This document shows positions 43,327 through 52,137 of a stretch of DNA of 52,877 bases, in pieces. The notes under the pieces were generated by a model. It did no database searches and was not told the origin of the DNA. It saw only the letters and a program-made list of their open reading frames with translations. Positions within the stretch are counted from its first letter, which is position 1, and each line of letters opens with the position of its first letter. The position numbers and the translations under genes were made by a program. The stretch is from an uncultured Alphaproteobacteria bacterium (GTDB lineage Bacteria; Pseudomonadota; Alphaproteobacteria; RF32; CAG-239). The stretch spans positions 1 through 52,877 of the forward strand of contig CAKQLF010000010.1 in assembly GCA_934254585.1 (NCBI GenBank), given 5' to 3'.

Positions 43327-43492
43327 TTAAGAAAGTATAAAAAGTGCTTGCAAAATAAGAAAAAGTTATATACAAACTGTTTTAATCGTTTGCGGTGTTT
43401 ATTTTTGCTTGCTTTTTGTGCAAAGCTGTGCTAAATAAAACCACGAATGTAATGTGTAAATGTTTTAAATAATTGAATAAAGAGATATAGAA

Positions 43493-43678
43493 ATGGCTAC
43501 ACCAAAGAAAAAAGTATCTAAATCACGCCGCGATATGCGCCGTTCTCATGATGCGTTGACTTCTAATGCTTATCAAGAATGCCCGAACTGCGGTGAATTG
43601 AAAAGACCTCATAATGTTTGCCCGAAATGCGGCCAATATGACGGTAAAGAAGTTGTTGCTCATAAAGAAGCAAAATAA
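43493..43678 (+). CDS. rpmF: 50S ribosomal protein L32
   Basis: 61 residues: basic N-terminus MATPKKKVSKSRRDMRR, then a zinc ribbon CPNCGELKRPHNVCPKCG. Normal length for L32 with both Cys pairs kept, i.e. the zinc-binding form. A 166-bp leader separates it from yceD; TTGCAA-N17-TACAAA at 43348-43376 may be a second promoter. Confidence 0.96.
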   Translation: MATPKKKVSKSRRDMRRSHDALTSNAYQECPNCGELKRPHNVCPKCGQYDGKEVVAHKEAK

Positions 43679-43696
43679 TCTTTTATAATCTAAAAT

Positions 43697-44761
43697 ATGG
43701 AGCAGGTTTTGTCTGAAAATAATCTGGTCATATCCATAGACGCAATGGGGGGAGATAATTCCCCTCACGTTGTCGTGGAAGGTATTGCAATTGCTCATAA
43801 AAATAATCCGGATATCAAGTTCTTGTTATTCGGCGATGAGGCGCAAATTGAAGAAGATATTAAAAAATTTCCGCAGTTAAGAAATTTTTGCAAGATTATT
43901 CACACCAGTGAACGTGTCCGTAATGAGGACAAACCTTCTCAGGTTATTAGAAATAAGAATACCAGTATGTATATGGCTATTGACGCTGTGCGCCGCGGTG
44001 AGGCTAGCGCGGTTATCTCTGCCGGTAATACCGGAGCTTTGATGGCTATATCTAAAATGATTTTGAAAACAATTCAACGGATTCATCGTCCGGCTATCTG
44101 TACAACTATTCCGCACAAAAACGGGCGTTGTGTGATGTTGGATTTGGGGGCAAATACCGAGTGCAGCGCAATCAATTTGGCCGAATTTGCTATTATCGGT
44201 AACATTTTGGCGCGTCACACCTTGGAAGTTGCTCGTCCGCGAATCGCCTTGTTGAACATCGGGGCGGAAGAAATGAAAGGTAAAGAAGAAATTCATCAGG
44301 CGGCAAAAATGATTAAAAATGCTCGTTTGGATTTGAACTTTATCGGATATATTGAACCGCATCAAATTGGCGAAGGTTATGCTGATGTGATTGTTTCGGA
44401 CGGCTTTACCGGTAATATTGCCCTTAAGACAATGGAAGGTACGGCTAAATTAATTTCCGGCTTGCTTAAGAGTACAATTAAAAAATCTCTTTGGGTGAAA
44501 ATCGGTTTACCGTTTTTGTTGCCTTTGGTTTGGAAATTGAAAAAAACAATGGATCCGCGTAAATATAACGGTGCGATGTTTGTAGGTTTGAACGGCCTTT
44601 CAGTTAAAAGTCACGGGGGGACAGATTCTATCGGCTACTCTTATGCTATTGATAATGCGGCTAAGTTGGTGCGACAGAATTTTGTGCAGACAATTCGCGA
44701 TGAAGTGGATAACGTTGATTTAGACGAACTTTCTCAGGATATTTTATACGATGCTTATTAG
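43697..44761 (+). CDS. plsX: phosphate acyltransferase PlsX
   Basis: 354 residues. ISIDAMGGDNSP at the N-terminus, SAGNTGALM near 109, and VSDGFTGNIALKTMEG near 234 are PlsX signatures. Makes acyl-phosphate from acyl-ACP for phospholipid synthesis with PlsY. Usual order between rpmF and fabH, with 18 bp from rpmF and an 11-bp overlap with fabH. Confidence 0.96.
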   Translation: MEQVLSENNLVISIDAMGGDNSPHVVVEGIAIAHKNNPDIKFLLFGDEAQIEEDIKKFPQLRNFCKIIHTSERVRNEDKPSQVIRNKNTSMYMAIDAVRRGEASAVISAGNTGALMAISKMILKTIQRIHRPAICTTIPHKNGRCVMLDLGANTECSAINLAEFAIIGNILARHTLEVARPRIALLNIGAEEMKGKEEIHQAAKMIKNARLDLNFIGYIEPHQIGEGYADVIVSDGFTGNIALKTMEGTAKLISGLLKSTIKKSLWVKIGLPFLLPLVWKLKKTMDPRKYNGAMFVGLNGLSVKSHGGTDSIGYSYAIDNAAKLVRQNFVQTIRDEVDNVDLDELSQDILYDAY

Positions 44762-45725
44762 AAGTGAGATGATTGGTTTTGGTCACTACCTTCCAAACAA
44801 GGTTTTGACTAATGATGATTTGTCAAAAATGGTGGAAACAAATGATGAATGGATTAGAACCCGTACGGGCATTGTAAGTCGCCATATTGTTGAAACAGAA
44901 ACTACATCTGTGATTGCCGGCAATGCTGTGGCAAACGCTATTAAAGATTCCGGTTTACAGCCCGCAGATATAGATGTTTTGATTTTAGCTTCAATTACTC
45001 CTGACAATACTACTCCTTCTACAGCTACTAAAATTGCGGCGAGTCTCGGCTTTCGTCCAGGCGTGCCGGCGTTTGATATTTCGGCTGCTTGCTCGGGGTT
45101 TGTATATGCTCTGACTTTGGCCGACAATATGATTCGCTTGGGACAGGTGAAAAACGCAGTGGTTGCAGGTGCCGAATGCTTGTCAAAAATTGTGGACTGG
45201 ACAGACCGCAACACTTGCGTTTTGTTTGGCGATGGTGCCGGCGCGGTTGTTTTGCGTGCTAAAGAAACAGATGGATTAAGTACAGATACCGGTGTGTTGA
45301 GCACCTGTATATATTCTGATGGCAGCCAATATGACAGCCTAAAGACAAGCGGCGGTCCTTCTACTACTCAGTCGAGCGGTTTTGTGACTATGAATGGTAA
45401 AGAAGTATTTAAGCACGCTGTGGTTTGTTTGTCGGAAGCGGCGGAAAACGCAATGAAAAACGCGGGAATTAATAAAGATGAAATAGATTGGCTGATTCCT
45501 CATCAAGCAAATATCCGCATTGTTGACAGTGTGGGCGAACGTTTGGGTGTGCCGGCAGAAAAAGTGATTGTGTCATTGGATCATCACGGCAATACATCGG
45601 CGGCTTCTATTCCTTTGGCCTTGTCGGAAAATCACGCCAATGGGCGTTTGAAAAAAGGCGATGTCGTTGTTTTAACCGCTATGGGTGCCGGATTTACTTG
45701 GGGCGGTGCTGTCGTAAGATTGTAG
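44751..45725 (+). CDS. fabH: 3-oxoacyl-ACP synthase III
   Basis: 324 residues, a thiolase-fold enzyme that starts fatty-acid chains by joining acetyl-CoA with malonyl-ACP. The catalytic triad is intact: Cys114 (SAACSGF), His251 (IPHQAN), Asn281 (HHGNTSA). The start overlaps plsX by 11 bp, so the two are translationally coupled. The gene ends the yceD-rpmF-plsX-fabH group; an ihfA gene often found next in alphaproteobacteria is absent here. Confidence 0.97.
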   Translation: MLIRSEMIGFGHYLPNKVLTNDDLSKMVETNDEWIRTRTGIVSRHIVETETTSVIAGNAVANAIKDSGLQPADIDVLILASITPDNTTPSTATKIAASLGFRPGVPAFDISAACSGFVYALTLADNMIRLGQVKNAVVAGAECLSKIVDWTDRNTCVLFGDGAGAVVLRAKETDGLSTDTGVLSTCIYSDGSQYDSLKTSGGPSTTQSSGFVTMNGKEVFKHAVVCLSEAAENAMKNAGINKDEIDWLIPHQANIRIVDSVGERLGVPAEKVIVSLDHHGNTSAASIPLALSENHANGRLKKGDVVVLTAMGAGFTWGGAVVRL

Positions 45726-45727
45726 AA

Positions 45728-45922
45728 CTATCGGACGCGTTCGGTTTTGCCGCACAATAGGCTTGACAGCATTTCCGATGGCAAATTTAGCAGACGGATT
45801 TCGGTGAGTGAGGATATTTTATAACCAAGCGAACCGAACCGTTTTTTTATTTGTTTTACCGGCGTCAACCTGCTTTGTGCGGGTTTTGTTTTAAATCTAT
45901 AGTTTTTTATATTGAAAAAATT
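45728..45922 (-). pseudogene. possible gene remnant convergent with fabH
   Basis: A 64-codon open frame on the minus strand reads like protein (for example RFGSLGYKISSLTEIRLLNLP) and stops 2 bp from the fabH stop codon, but has no ATG or GTG and a stop codon just upstream. It may be the decayed end of a gene, or part of a structured 3' region of fabH: GTTCGGTT at 45739 can pair with AACCGAAC at 45832, which is followed by T7 at 45842. Confidence 0.25.
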
Positions 45923-45998
45923 TTAAATATTGCGCTATTATATAATAAAAAATGTGTTTGTTGAATTTTCTATTGCAATATAAAAAGAAAGAAAAATA

Positions 45999-46370
45999 AT
46001 GGAAGAAATGCCGCACTTACATAATCACAATAAGGAAGAACTTGTTTTGCAAGTTCCGCCGGAAAAGGCGTTTTTGCACACAGCTGAAACGTTTCAGCTT
46101 ATTTCCGATGCAACAAGATTAAAAATATTATGGTTGCTGTGTCATAATGAAGTTTGCGTGAATAATATTGCCGTGTTGGTTAAAATGAGCTCTCCGGCGG
46201 TGTCCCATCATTTGCGTTTGTTAAAACAAGCCGGTTTGATTGAATGTCGGCGCGAAGGCAAGGAAATGTATTATAAATTGGCGGAAACTCCGGAAGCGGC
46301 ACTATTGCATTGCGCATTAGATGATATATTAGACATCAAGTGCCCAATATCTGTTAAATATAAAGAATAA
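45999..46370 (+). CDS. ArsR/SmtB-family transcriptional regulator
   Basis: 123 residues. Winged helix-turn-helix with SDATRLKILWLLCHNEVCVNNIAVLVKMSSPAVSHHLRLLKQAGLI at 35-78, then the wing. A His-rich N-terminus (MPHLHNHNK) and Cys48/Cys52 near helix 3, with Cys104/Cys114 in the last helix, could bind metal, but the classical CxCxxC set is not present. Family members are repressors released by metal. It could control the metal-export operon at 7.2 kb, which has an inverted-repeat operator; that link is speculative. Single gene followed by terminators. Confidence 0.88.
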   Translation: MEEMPHLHNHNKEELVLQVPPEKAFLHTAETFQLISDATRLKILWLLCHNEVCVNNIAVLVKMSSPAVSHHLRLLKQAGLIECRREGKEMYYKLAETPEAALLHCALDDILDIKCPISVKYKE

Positions 46371-46523
46371 ATCTGTAAAAAGATATATATAATCCTAAAG
46401 AGAAAAAGCAGCCGAAGTTTTGACTAAAATGGCTGCTTAAATTGAGTTTTTTAGAATGTGAACATAAATTTTATATATAACAACTAAAATAAAACTCCTC
46501 CAGTTTAAACTTGCGGTATCATT

Positions 46524-46554
46524 TTAGGTCAAGCTAATCTTGGCCTAATTTTTG
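46524..46554 (+). terminator. terminator 1 of a tandem set
   Basis: A 10-bp stem TTAGGTCAAG/CTTGGCCTAA (one G-T pair), 5-nt loop, then T5. Probably ends transcription from the ArsR gene. Confidence 0.7.
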
Positions 46555-46561
46555 TATAAAG

Positions 46562-46588
46562 AAAACCCCGCGTCTAACGCGGGGTTTT
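46562..46588. terminator. terminator 2 of a tandem set
   Basis: An 11-bp perfect stem AAAACCCCGCG/CGCGGGGTTTT with a 5-nt loop, symmetric for both strands. Confidence 0.85.
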
Positions 46589-46599
46589 CTGATGATAAC

Positions 46600-46633
46600 A
46601 AAAAATCTCCGGTTTTACAATCGGAGATTTTTT
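46600..46633. terminator. terminator 3 of a tandem set
   Basis: A 12-bp perfect stem AAAAAATCTCCG and complement, 10-nt loop, T runs on both strands. Confidence 0.85.
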
Positions 46634-46822
46634 TCAAAACATTAATATTATAACATACAAAAATTAGAATTACATAAATTTTTAAAAGTTAAGGAGGCCG
46701 TAAGACCTCTTTCTTTTAGCTTGCAAGTTAGTAACAACGACACGAGGAAAGCGTTACAAACTGAGTGACCGCAGTGAGTTAGTGATTGCCTTTAGGCAGA
46801 GCTTACGAGCCAGAAATATAGA

Positions 46823-47026
46823 AAGATGAAACTAATCCAACGACGAGCGTATGGTTTTAGAAATTTTGAAAATTATCGATTGCGAATTAGTGTTTTATTA
46901 GAAAAATTAAATTTAGTTACTATAAGGCGTTTTGTAACAAAATTGGGCAATAAAAACAATTGCGCCTTGTATTTTTTTATAGTAGTAATAAACTCATCAT
47001 ATGTTCAAATTCAAATAAAGGATTAG
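46823..47026 (+). pseudogene. C-terminal remnant of an ISL3-family transposase
   Basis: The frame begins MKLIQRRAYGFRNFENYRLR, which is the very conserved C-terminal end of ISL3-family (IS204/IS1001/IS1096/IS1165) DDE transposases. Only about 25 residues match; the rest of the transposase is absent and the bases before it contain a stop codon in frame. The remaining 40 codons look random. It is a scar of an insertion sequence next to the mobile region. Confidence 0.7.
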
Positions 47027-47029
47027 TCT

Positions 47030-47941
47030 ATGATACTGTATACGAATGATAAAGGCAATTTGAAAGAAGTTAAAGAAGTCCCTTTTAAGTTAGAAAAGCA
47101 TTTACAAAAGTTATTTGAAGAAAATCTTTCTACAATTCTCGGACTGACAGTTGTAAAAAGTGAATTTATTATCAAAAATAAGCGTTTTGATACATTGGCT
47201 TTTGATGAGGAAAATAAATCATTTGTCATTATTGAATATAAAAGAGATAAAAGTTCAAGTGTGATAGACCAGGGTTTTGCATATCTTCATATAATGCTTG
47301 AGAATAAGGCAGAATTTGTTTTAGAAATAAATGAAAGATGTAATCGTCATTTCAAACGTGATGATATAAGTTGGGAACAAACAAAAGTAATATTTGTCGC
47401 TTCGTCATTTAATGATAATCAGAAAATTTCAACTAAATTTAAGGATATTGCGATAGAGTTGATAGAAGTTAAACAATTTAAGGACGGACATATTATAATC
47501 AATTCGCTGAAAGATGATAGTTCACAAGTTAGCGTTAAAACTATTACAAAGAATGATAAAGTATATGAAAGTGTTGCTCGTGAAATCAAAGTATATACAG
47601 AAGATGACCATTTAAACAATGGTAATGATAAAATTAAAGAGCTATATGAGGATTTAAAATCTGCTATTCTGAATCTCGATTCAGGCATAAAAGTAGAGGC
47701 AAAAAAATTATATATTGCCTTTAAACAATCAACGAATATTTGTGATGTTGAAATACAGAGCAATAAACTAAAAATATACCTCAATGCGAAATGGGGAACT
47801 ATTGATGACCCCAAACATTTATTTAAGGATATGCGAAATGTTGGACATTGGGGAAATGGAGAATATCGTGCTGAAATAAGTAATGATGATAATATTGGTT
47901 ACATTATTGATTTAATAAGACAGGTTATCCAAAAACAATAA
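47030..47941 (+). CDS. PD-(D/E)XK nuclease-like protein with C-terminal DUF5655
   Basis: 303 residues. The N-terminal part has a nuclease pattern: Glu30/Glu31 in a helix, Asp54 (KRFDTLAFD), then Glu69-Tyr-Lys71 on the next strand (FVIIEYKRD). This resembles DUF91/NucS-type restriction-endonuclease folds. The last ~95 residues (VCDVEIQSNKLKIYLN ... WGTIDDPKHLFKDMRNVGHWGNG) match DUF5655, which accompanies such nucleases. Probably cuts or binds nucleic acid. Low GC and its place among a transposase scar, other nuclease-like genes and a large recombinase suggest mobile defence cargo (inference). Confidence 0.72.
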   Translation: MILYTNDKGNLKEVKEVPFKLEKHLQKLFEENLSTILGLTVVKSEFIIKNKRFDTLAFDEENKSFVIIEYKRDKSSSVIDQGFAYLHIMLENKAEFVLEINERCNRHFKRDDISWEQTKVIFVASSFNDNQKISTKFKDIAIELIEVKQFKDGHIIINSLKDDSSQVSVKTITKNDKVYESVAREIKVYTEDDHLNNGNDKIKELYEDLKSAILNLDSGIKVEAKKLYIAFKQSTNICDVEIQSNKLKIYLNAKWGTIDDPKHLFKDMRNVGHWGNGEYRAEISNDDNIGYIIDLIRQVIQKQ

Positions 47942-47990
47942 AGTAAAAATAGAATCTGAATTTTGTACTATAATTTATGAATTAAATATA

Positions 47991-48258
47991 TTAACGCCTT
48001 GATTATGTTAGATTATTGGTGAAATTAATTCGAAGATTATCCGGTGTAAGGCATGTTTTGTGTTAATCTTCGAACAAACTTAAATGCTTGTTTATAAAGA
48101 AAAAACCGTCATTTCTGACGATTTTTGAATTGTGGCTGGAGTGAGCTCGCGGTTCTCGAGATAAGATTTTGATTGTTTTTAACTTCGGGGTGTTAAGAAT
48201 CCGAGGTTGAATTAAAATCAGTTGGGTACTTGCGATTTTTTACTAAATAACCTAAATA
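47991..48258 (+). repeat. intergenic module R1 (diverged direct repeat of 50321-50588)
   Basis: Aligns with R2 over about 270 bp, strongest in the first 165 bp. Parts in order: a perfect 11-bp inverted repeat TTCGAAGATTA...TAATCTTCGAA (48029-48074) around GTCCGGTGTAAGG-like sequence, a terminator-like hairpin at 48112-48125, the block GTGGCTGGAGTGAGCT, and a promoter TTGCGA (48230-48235)-N17-TAAATA (48253-48258) 42 bp before the DUF4238 gene. In R2 the stem changes at two positions but keeps pairing through G-T, suggesting a selected structure. 47942-48299 holds no gene. Confidence 0.75.
48230..48258 (+). promoter_or_regulatory. promoter of the DUF4238 gene in module R1
   Basis: TTGCGA-N17-TAAATA. 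The same two boxes with the same 17-bp spacer occur in R2, although most bases between them differ. That conservation is the evidence for function. Confidence 0.6.
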
Positions 48259-48299
48259 TGATGTATGGATGAATACTAAAAGATAAGGATAATTTTTCA

Positions 48300-49307
48300 A
48301 TGGGCTCTAATCAACATTATGTTCCTCGATTTTTATTAAAAAACTTTTCTGAACACAAACTGGTTTATAGGTATGATAAAAAAACAGGACGTGTTGAACA
48401 AAAGAATATAAAAAGTGTTTGTTCTCAAGATGATTTTTACAATTTATCTCTAGAAAATTTGTGTGAAAACTTTCCACAAATAAAAAATGAATTGCAAAAG
48501 ACATTTAAAGACATGCCAAAGGACGTTTACTTATCGTGTGATAAAGCAATTACGGAAATAGAAACTAAAACAGGGGAAATTGTAAAAAAGATATTGTTAA
48601 ATAAAAACGTAACAGTACTTAGCAGTAAAGAAAGATATATGTTATGTGTATTTATATCATTACAAATGCTGAGAACCTCACATTTTCGTAATGATTTAAA
48701 AACAATTATGAAATCAACAGCCAACAAGGTAAAACAGTTTTATGATGCGGGATTGCAAAGTACTATTTCATATAAAGATTGGGTGGAAGATAATATTGGA
48801 AAAAATTTTGATATTTCTGCCAAATTTATGAGTTTAAAAAATTTAGGGGAAGAAACAATAACTTTTGGAAATATATTATTTTCTACAAAAAATATATTCT
48901 TAATTGATACTATAGATGATAATTTATATATTTCCGACACTCCCGTTGTTTTGCATAATAAAAAAACTTATGGACCTTATGGTAATATTGGAATTCTTGT
49001 ACCGGGTATAGAAATATATATGCCATTATCTTCTCACATTATTCTGGCATTTCACTGTAAAACCTTAATACCACCCTATAATACTATGTCTAGTTCTCCA
49101 TATTATTTATATGAAATGTATAAAACTATGGAGACAGGTGGGTGTCTATATCAAAAAGGTATTACAGATTTTTTTAATTATTTGCAATTGTGCTTTTCTA
49201 ATAAATATTTAATTGCAAAGCATGATTGTTTTGATTATGCTAAAAATATAATTAAAGACAATCCTCAGTTTACAGAATGTACTGCAAAGTTAAAAGCCTA
49301 TCATTAA
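48300..49307 (+). CDS. DUF4238 protein
   Basis: 335 residues. The N-terminal signature GSNQHYVPRFLLKNFS is diagnostic of DUF4238. Helical middle (ERYMLCVFISLQMLRTSHFR near 122) and C-terminal region (LYISDTPVVLHNK ... GILVPGIEIYMPLSSHIILAF) are as in the family. No biochemical function is known for DUF4238; the conserved N-terminal His is suggestive of catalysis or nucleic-acid binding. Strongly A+T-rich. Preceded by module R1 with its promoter. A membrane protein gene follows 160 bp downstream. Confidence 0.8.
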   Translation: MGSNQHYVPRFLLKNFSEHKLVYRYDKKTGRVEQKNIKSVCSQDDFYNLSLENLCENFPQIKNELQKTFKDMPKDVYLSCDKAITEIETKTGEIVKKILLNKNVTVLSSKERYMLCVFISLQMLRTSHFRNDLKTIMKSTANKVKQFYDAGLQSTISYKDWVEDNIGKNFDISAKFMSLKNLGEETITFGNILFSTKNIFLIDTIDDNLYISDTPVVLHNKKTYGPYGNIGILVPGIEIYMPLSSHIILAFHCKTLIPPYNTMSSSPYYLYEMYKTMETGGCLYQKGITDFFNYLQLCFSNKYLIAKHDCFDYAKNIIKDNPQFTECTAKLKAYH

Positions 49308-49469
49308 CGTTTATTTGAATAATAGAAGTTGTTTTTCTACCCTATATACATGATTTTGGCTGTGATATAGATTGGGTAATGTGATAATAACAAATATTAC
49401 ATTCTTTATTGATATTTTACTGATGATTATTTATTATTGTAATATAATTTAATTTCAAGGAAAGATAAA

Positions 49470-50270
49470 ATGGATTTTTTATTGGTAATAGTTTGTATCG
49501 GAATATTTTCAGCAATTATATATCTTGTTCCTTACTTATTAAATAAAATGAATAATAATATTTTTTCTTATTATTTTAAAACATTACTCAAAATAGTTTG
49601 TGTTATTGTTTTTGCTTATTTTTTACAAGATCGTATGCTGACAGAAGTAGATAAAGAAATCTTAGTTTGTAATAAAAATGACAATATATGTACATATAGG
49701 GCAATTATATATAATAACCAAATTGAAAAAAAAGTAACTACTTTCTCCCCCCAAGATGTTGCTAAAATAGAAACTGAAGTAGCCTCAAAAACGAGAAAAG
49801 GTAGACGAGGTCGTACAAGAGTTGATAAAGACTACATAATAAAATTACATATGAAAGCTGGTAATACTCTCGTTTATCCCATAACTCCATCTGATTATAC
49901 TGATTTAGAAAAAAGATTTATTCGTTTTTCATCATATATAAATGATAAGCAAATTGATTACAAAGACATAAAATATAATAAAATTGGTAATATTCTTAAA
50001 TACATATATATATTTTCAATTTTCTTATCCTTATTAATACTAATAATAGACATCAGAGGTTGGAAAAAATTAGCATCATTAAACTATCATAATAATTCGA
50101 TTATGAAAAGCAAGTTTCAAGAATTTCTTGAAAAAGGGGAAACAATTATTACTGCCGATGATTTAGAAAAAGATTATGAACTTTATAAAAAATGGAAAGA
50201 AGCCAATCCGGAAGAATGGAAAAAAGAGCAAAAAGAAATTGCTAAATTGAATAAATTAAACAAAAAATAG
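49470..50270 (+). CDS. membrane protein of unknown function in mobile region
   Basis: 266 residues: hydrophobic segments at about 2-22, 36-53 and 172-191. Between the second and third lies a soluble, probably beta-rich part of about 110 residues (residues 60-165) that resembles a PH-like fold only in size. The C-terminus is a charged coiled helix (EEWKKEQKEIAKLNKLNKK). No family recognised. AAGGA ribosome site. It lies between the DUF4238 gene and module R2; with the DUF4238 gene it may form one cassette. Confidence 0.68.
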   Translation: MDFLLVIVCIGIFSAIIYLVPYLLNKMNNNIFSYYFKTLLKIVCVIVFAYFLQDRMLTEVDKEILVCNKNDNICTYRAIIYNNQIEKKVTTFSPQDVAKIETEVASKTRKGRRGRTRVDKDYIIKLHMKAGNTLVYPITPSDYTDLEKRFIRFSSYINDKQIDYKDIKYNKIGNILKYIYIFSIFLSLLILIIDIRGWKKLASLNYHNNSIMKSKFQEFLEKGETIITADDLEKDYELYKKWKEANPEEWKKEQKEIAKLNKLNKK

Positions 50271-50320
50271 ATAAAGTGCTTTAACAAAAGTGTCTATAGG
50301 TGACTGGATATTATTCGAAC

Positions 50321-50588
50321 TTAATACCTTGATTGTGTTAGATTCTTGATGAAATTAGTTTGAAGATTATCCGGTGTAAGGTATATTAGGTATCTAATCT
50401 TTGAACCGGTTTAAATGCTTGTAAATAAAAAAATCGCCATTTCTGACGATTTTTGAACTGTGGCTGGAGTGAGCTTGCAATACACGGACTAGGTTATATG
50501 AATGAATTTAACTTTATTGTATTTGAAATAAGGATACAGAATTTGAATCAGTATAAGACTTGCGTTTTGAAATATTAATTCCTAAATA
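50321..50588 (+). repeat. intergenic module R2 (diverged direct repeat of 47991-48258)
   Basis: Same order of parts as R1: inverted repeat GTTTGAAGATTA...TAATCTTTGAAC (two G-T pairs replace G-C), central ATCCGGTGTAAGG, terminator-like hairpin near 50440, GTGGCTGGAGTGAGCT, then TTGCGT (50560-50565)-N17-TAAATA (50583-50588). It precedes the second nuclease-like gene by 90 bp. On the minus strand the small hairpin has a GAAA tetraloop and pairs fully in both copies. 50271-50678 holds no gene. Confidence 0.75.
50560..50588 (+). promoter_or_regulatory. promoter of the 50679 gene in module R2
   Basis: TTGCGT-N17-TAAATA, aligned with the promoter of module R1. Confidence 0.6.
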
Positions 50589-50678
50589 AGAAACAGATAG
50601 AATTGACGCAATATTTTCTAGTTTAATCATTATAAATAATATTTTACCTTAAATCTCATATACAGAAAGCGAGGAACA

Positions 50679-52124
50679 ATGGGACTATATTCAACGACGG
50701 TAGCAGATTATTTTAAAATTGATTCATCTTTATTTGAAAAAAAAGGAATAGTAAATCCAACACTAAAGCAAGATGCACCGTTATTTATAGATCCTTGCTT
50801 ACTTAAAAATAGCAAATTTAAGGAGTTTAATACAACTGCCGTTGCAACATATAGATTATTTTTTGAAAATATTATGCAAGATATTATCAATGCTCAAGAG
50901 TTAGATGGAATAAGTAAGTCACTTGCATATAATAAAATTATAGCAAAATTTTTGTTTAAGGAACAAAAAGGATTATGTCTTGGTTATTCTCGTTCAAATA
51001 ATAAAGGTAGAGGGATAGGGAGAGAAAAAGCAACGCAGATATTTAAGGCATCTGAGCGATTAATATCTTTGGGCTCAAAAAATCCCAATCTCTTTTCACT
51101 TTTGTGCGTTTTAGAAGATAACATAGGACCTGATTTAATAAGTGATATGACTGCATATATTATTAGACATTCTTTATATAACTTCACTCAATCTATTTCT
51201 AAGGAACTACAAATTCCAACTGTTATATATAAAATAGATGATATGGTTTATAAATTACCAACTCATCCAATTGAAAGAGTTCCTTTATTGTTGCCTCCCT
51301 ATGACATTATATCAACATTGCCAGAAATAAGCGATATTGATAGTTTTTTTAATGGGTTTTGTTCATGGAATTGTAGTAATGATGCTGTTAAGATGAGAGT
51401 AAATGACTACATATCTAATATTTTTCGAGAGGCTAGAGAACTTAAATTAAACACAACAGAGGTCAAGAAAGAGTTACGTGGTTATATCTATACTACCCAG
51501 GAGGCTGTTGATACAATTTCTACTTATATATCTGATGTATCTGGAACTCCGTATAGTAAAGAAAAAGATGAATTAGGAATAAATATATCTACACGAATTA
51601 GGCCATATGTCAAAGAAGAAGATATTACGATATCAGAAAATGATTCTGAAAAAGCCATTGATTTACTTATGGAACATTTTAGTAAAAAAATAAGTAATGA
51701 TACAGAAATTAAAAGAGATTTACTATATAATATTGATAATACTCCTAAAAGTGAAACAGCTTGGCAATCTATATTCAATGTTTATGCAGATATGTTCCTA
51801 GATACAAACAATTTAGATATAACCGCTGAAGCAGAAACAGGGCGTGGACCTGTAGATTTCAAAATATCAAAAGGAAGTAAAGAACGATATCTCGTGGAAA
51901 TGAAGTTATCATCTAATAAAAAATATAAACAAGGGCTAATAAAACAATTAGAAGCGTATAAGAAGGCAACGAATAATGTTAAAAAGGCTTATTATTTATA
52001 TGTTGACTTTGAAGATAGTGACGAAAGGCGTAAAATTTTAATTGATTTGAAAAATAACTCTAATACCAATACAGAAATTATATTTATTGATGGTAGATTA
52101 TTGCCATCTGCAAGTAAATTGTAA
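50679..52124 (+). CDS. large protein with C-terminal PD-(D/E)XK nuclease domain
   Basis: 481 residues. The first ~340 are of unknown type, with a conserved-looking start (DAPLFIDPCLLKNS near 34) seen in proteins of restriction or defence loci. Residues 375-475 form a restriction-endonuclease-like core: Asp393 (GRGPVDFKI), then Glu407-Met-Lys409 (YLVEMKLS), followed by KQLEAYKKA. All three catalytic positions are present. Probably a DNA-cutting effector whose N-terminal part senses or regulates. AGCGAGG ribosome site. Follows module R2; convergent with the large recombinase gene (13 bp between stops). Confidence 0.72.
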   Translation: MGLYSTTVADYFKIDSSLFEKKGIVNPTLKQDAPLFIDPCLLKNSKFKEFNTTAVATYRLFFENIMQDIINAQELDGISKSLAYNKIIAKFLFKEQKGLCLGYSRSNNKGRGIGREKATQIFKASERLISLGSKNPNLFSLLCVLEDNIGPDLISDMTAYIIRHSLYNFTQSISKELQIPTVIYKIDDMVYKLPTHPIERVPLLLPPYDIISTLPEISDIDSFFNGFCSWNCSNDAVKMRVNDYISNIFREARELKLNTTEVKKELRGYIYTTQEAVDTISTYISDVSGTPYSKEKDELGINISTRIRPYVKEEDITISENDSEKAIDLLMEHFSKKISNDTEIKRDLLYNIDNTPKSETAWQSIFNVYADMFLDTNNLDITAEAETGRGPVDFKISKGSKERYLVEMKLSSNKKYKQGLIKQLEAYKKATNNVKKAYYLYVDFEDSDERRKILIDLKNNSNTNTEIIFIDGRLLPSASKL

Positions 52125-52137
52125 AATTTCATAATCT

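Larger units (their letters stand above)
46371..46822. other. gene-free stretch at the border of the mobile region
   Basis: Contains a hairpin at 46406-46438 (stem AAGCAGCC, T-rich on the minus side), then three further terminators listed separately. Positions 46680-46820 have an unusual run of short repeats (GAGTGACCGCAGTGAGTTAGTGA) and lead directly into the transposase remnant. No open frame of interest. Confidence 0.5.

Noticed and set aside
46826..47026. 66-residue small gene
   Set aside because: Only the first ~25 residues are meaningful and they are the end of an ISL3 transposase; treated as a remnant, not a gene.
47991..50588. integron attC array
   Set aside because: Modules R1 and R2 are much longer than attC sites, carry promoters and terminator-like hairpins, lack the R/L box pattern, and no tyrosine integrase is present.
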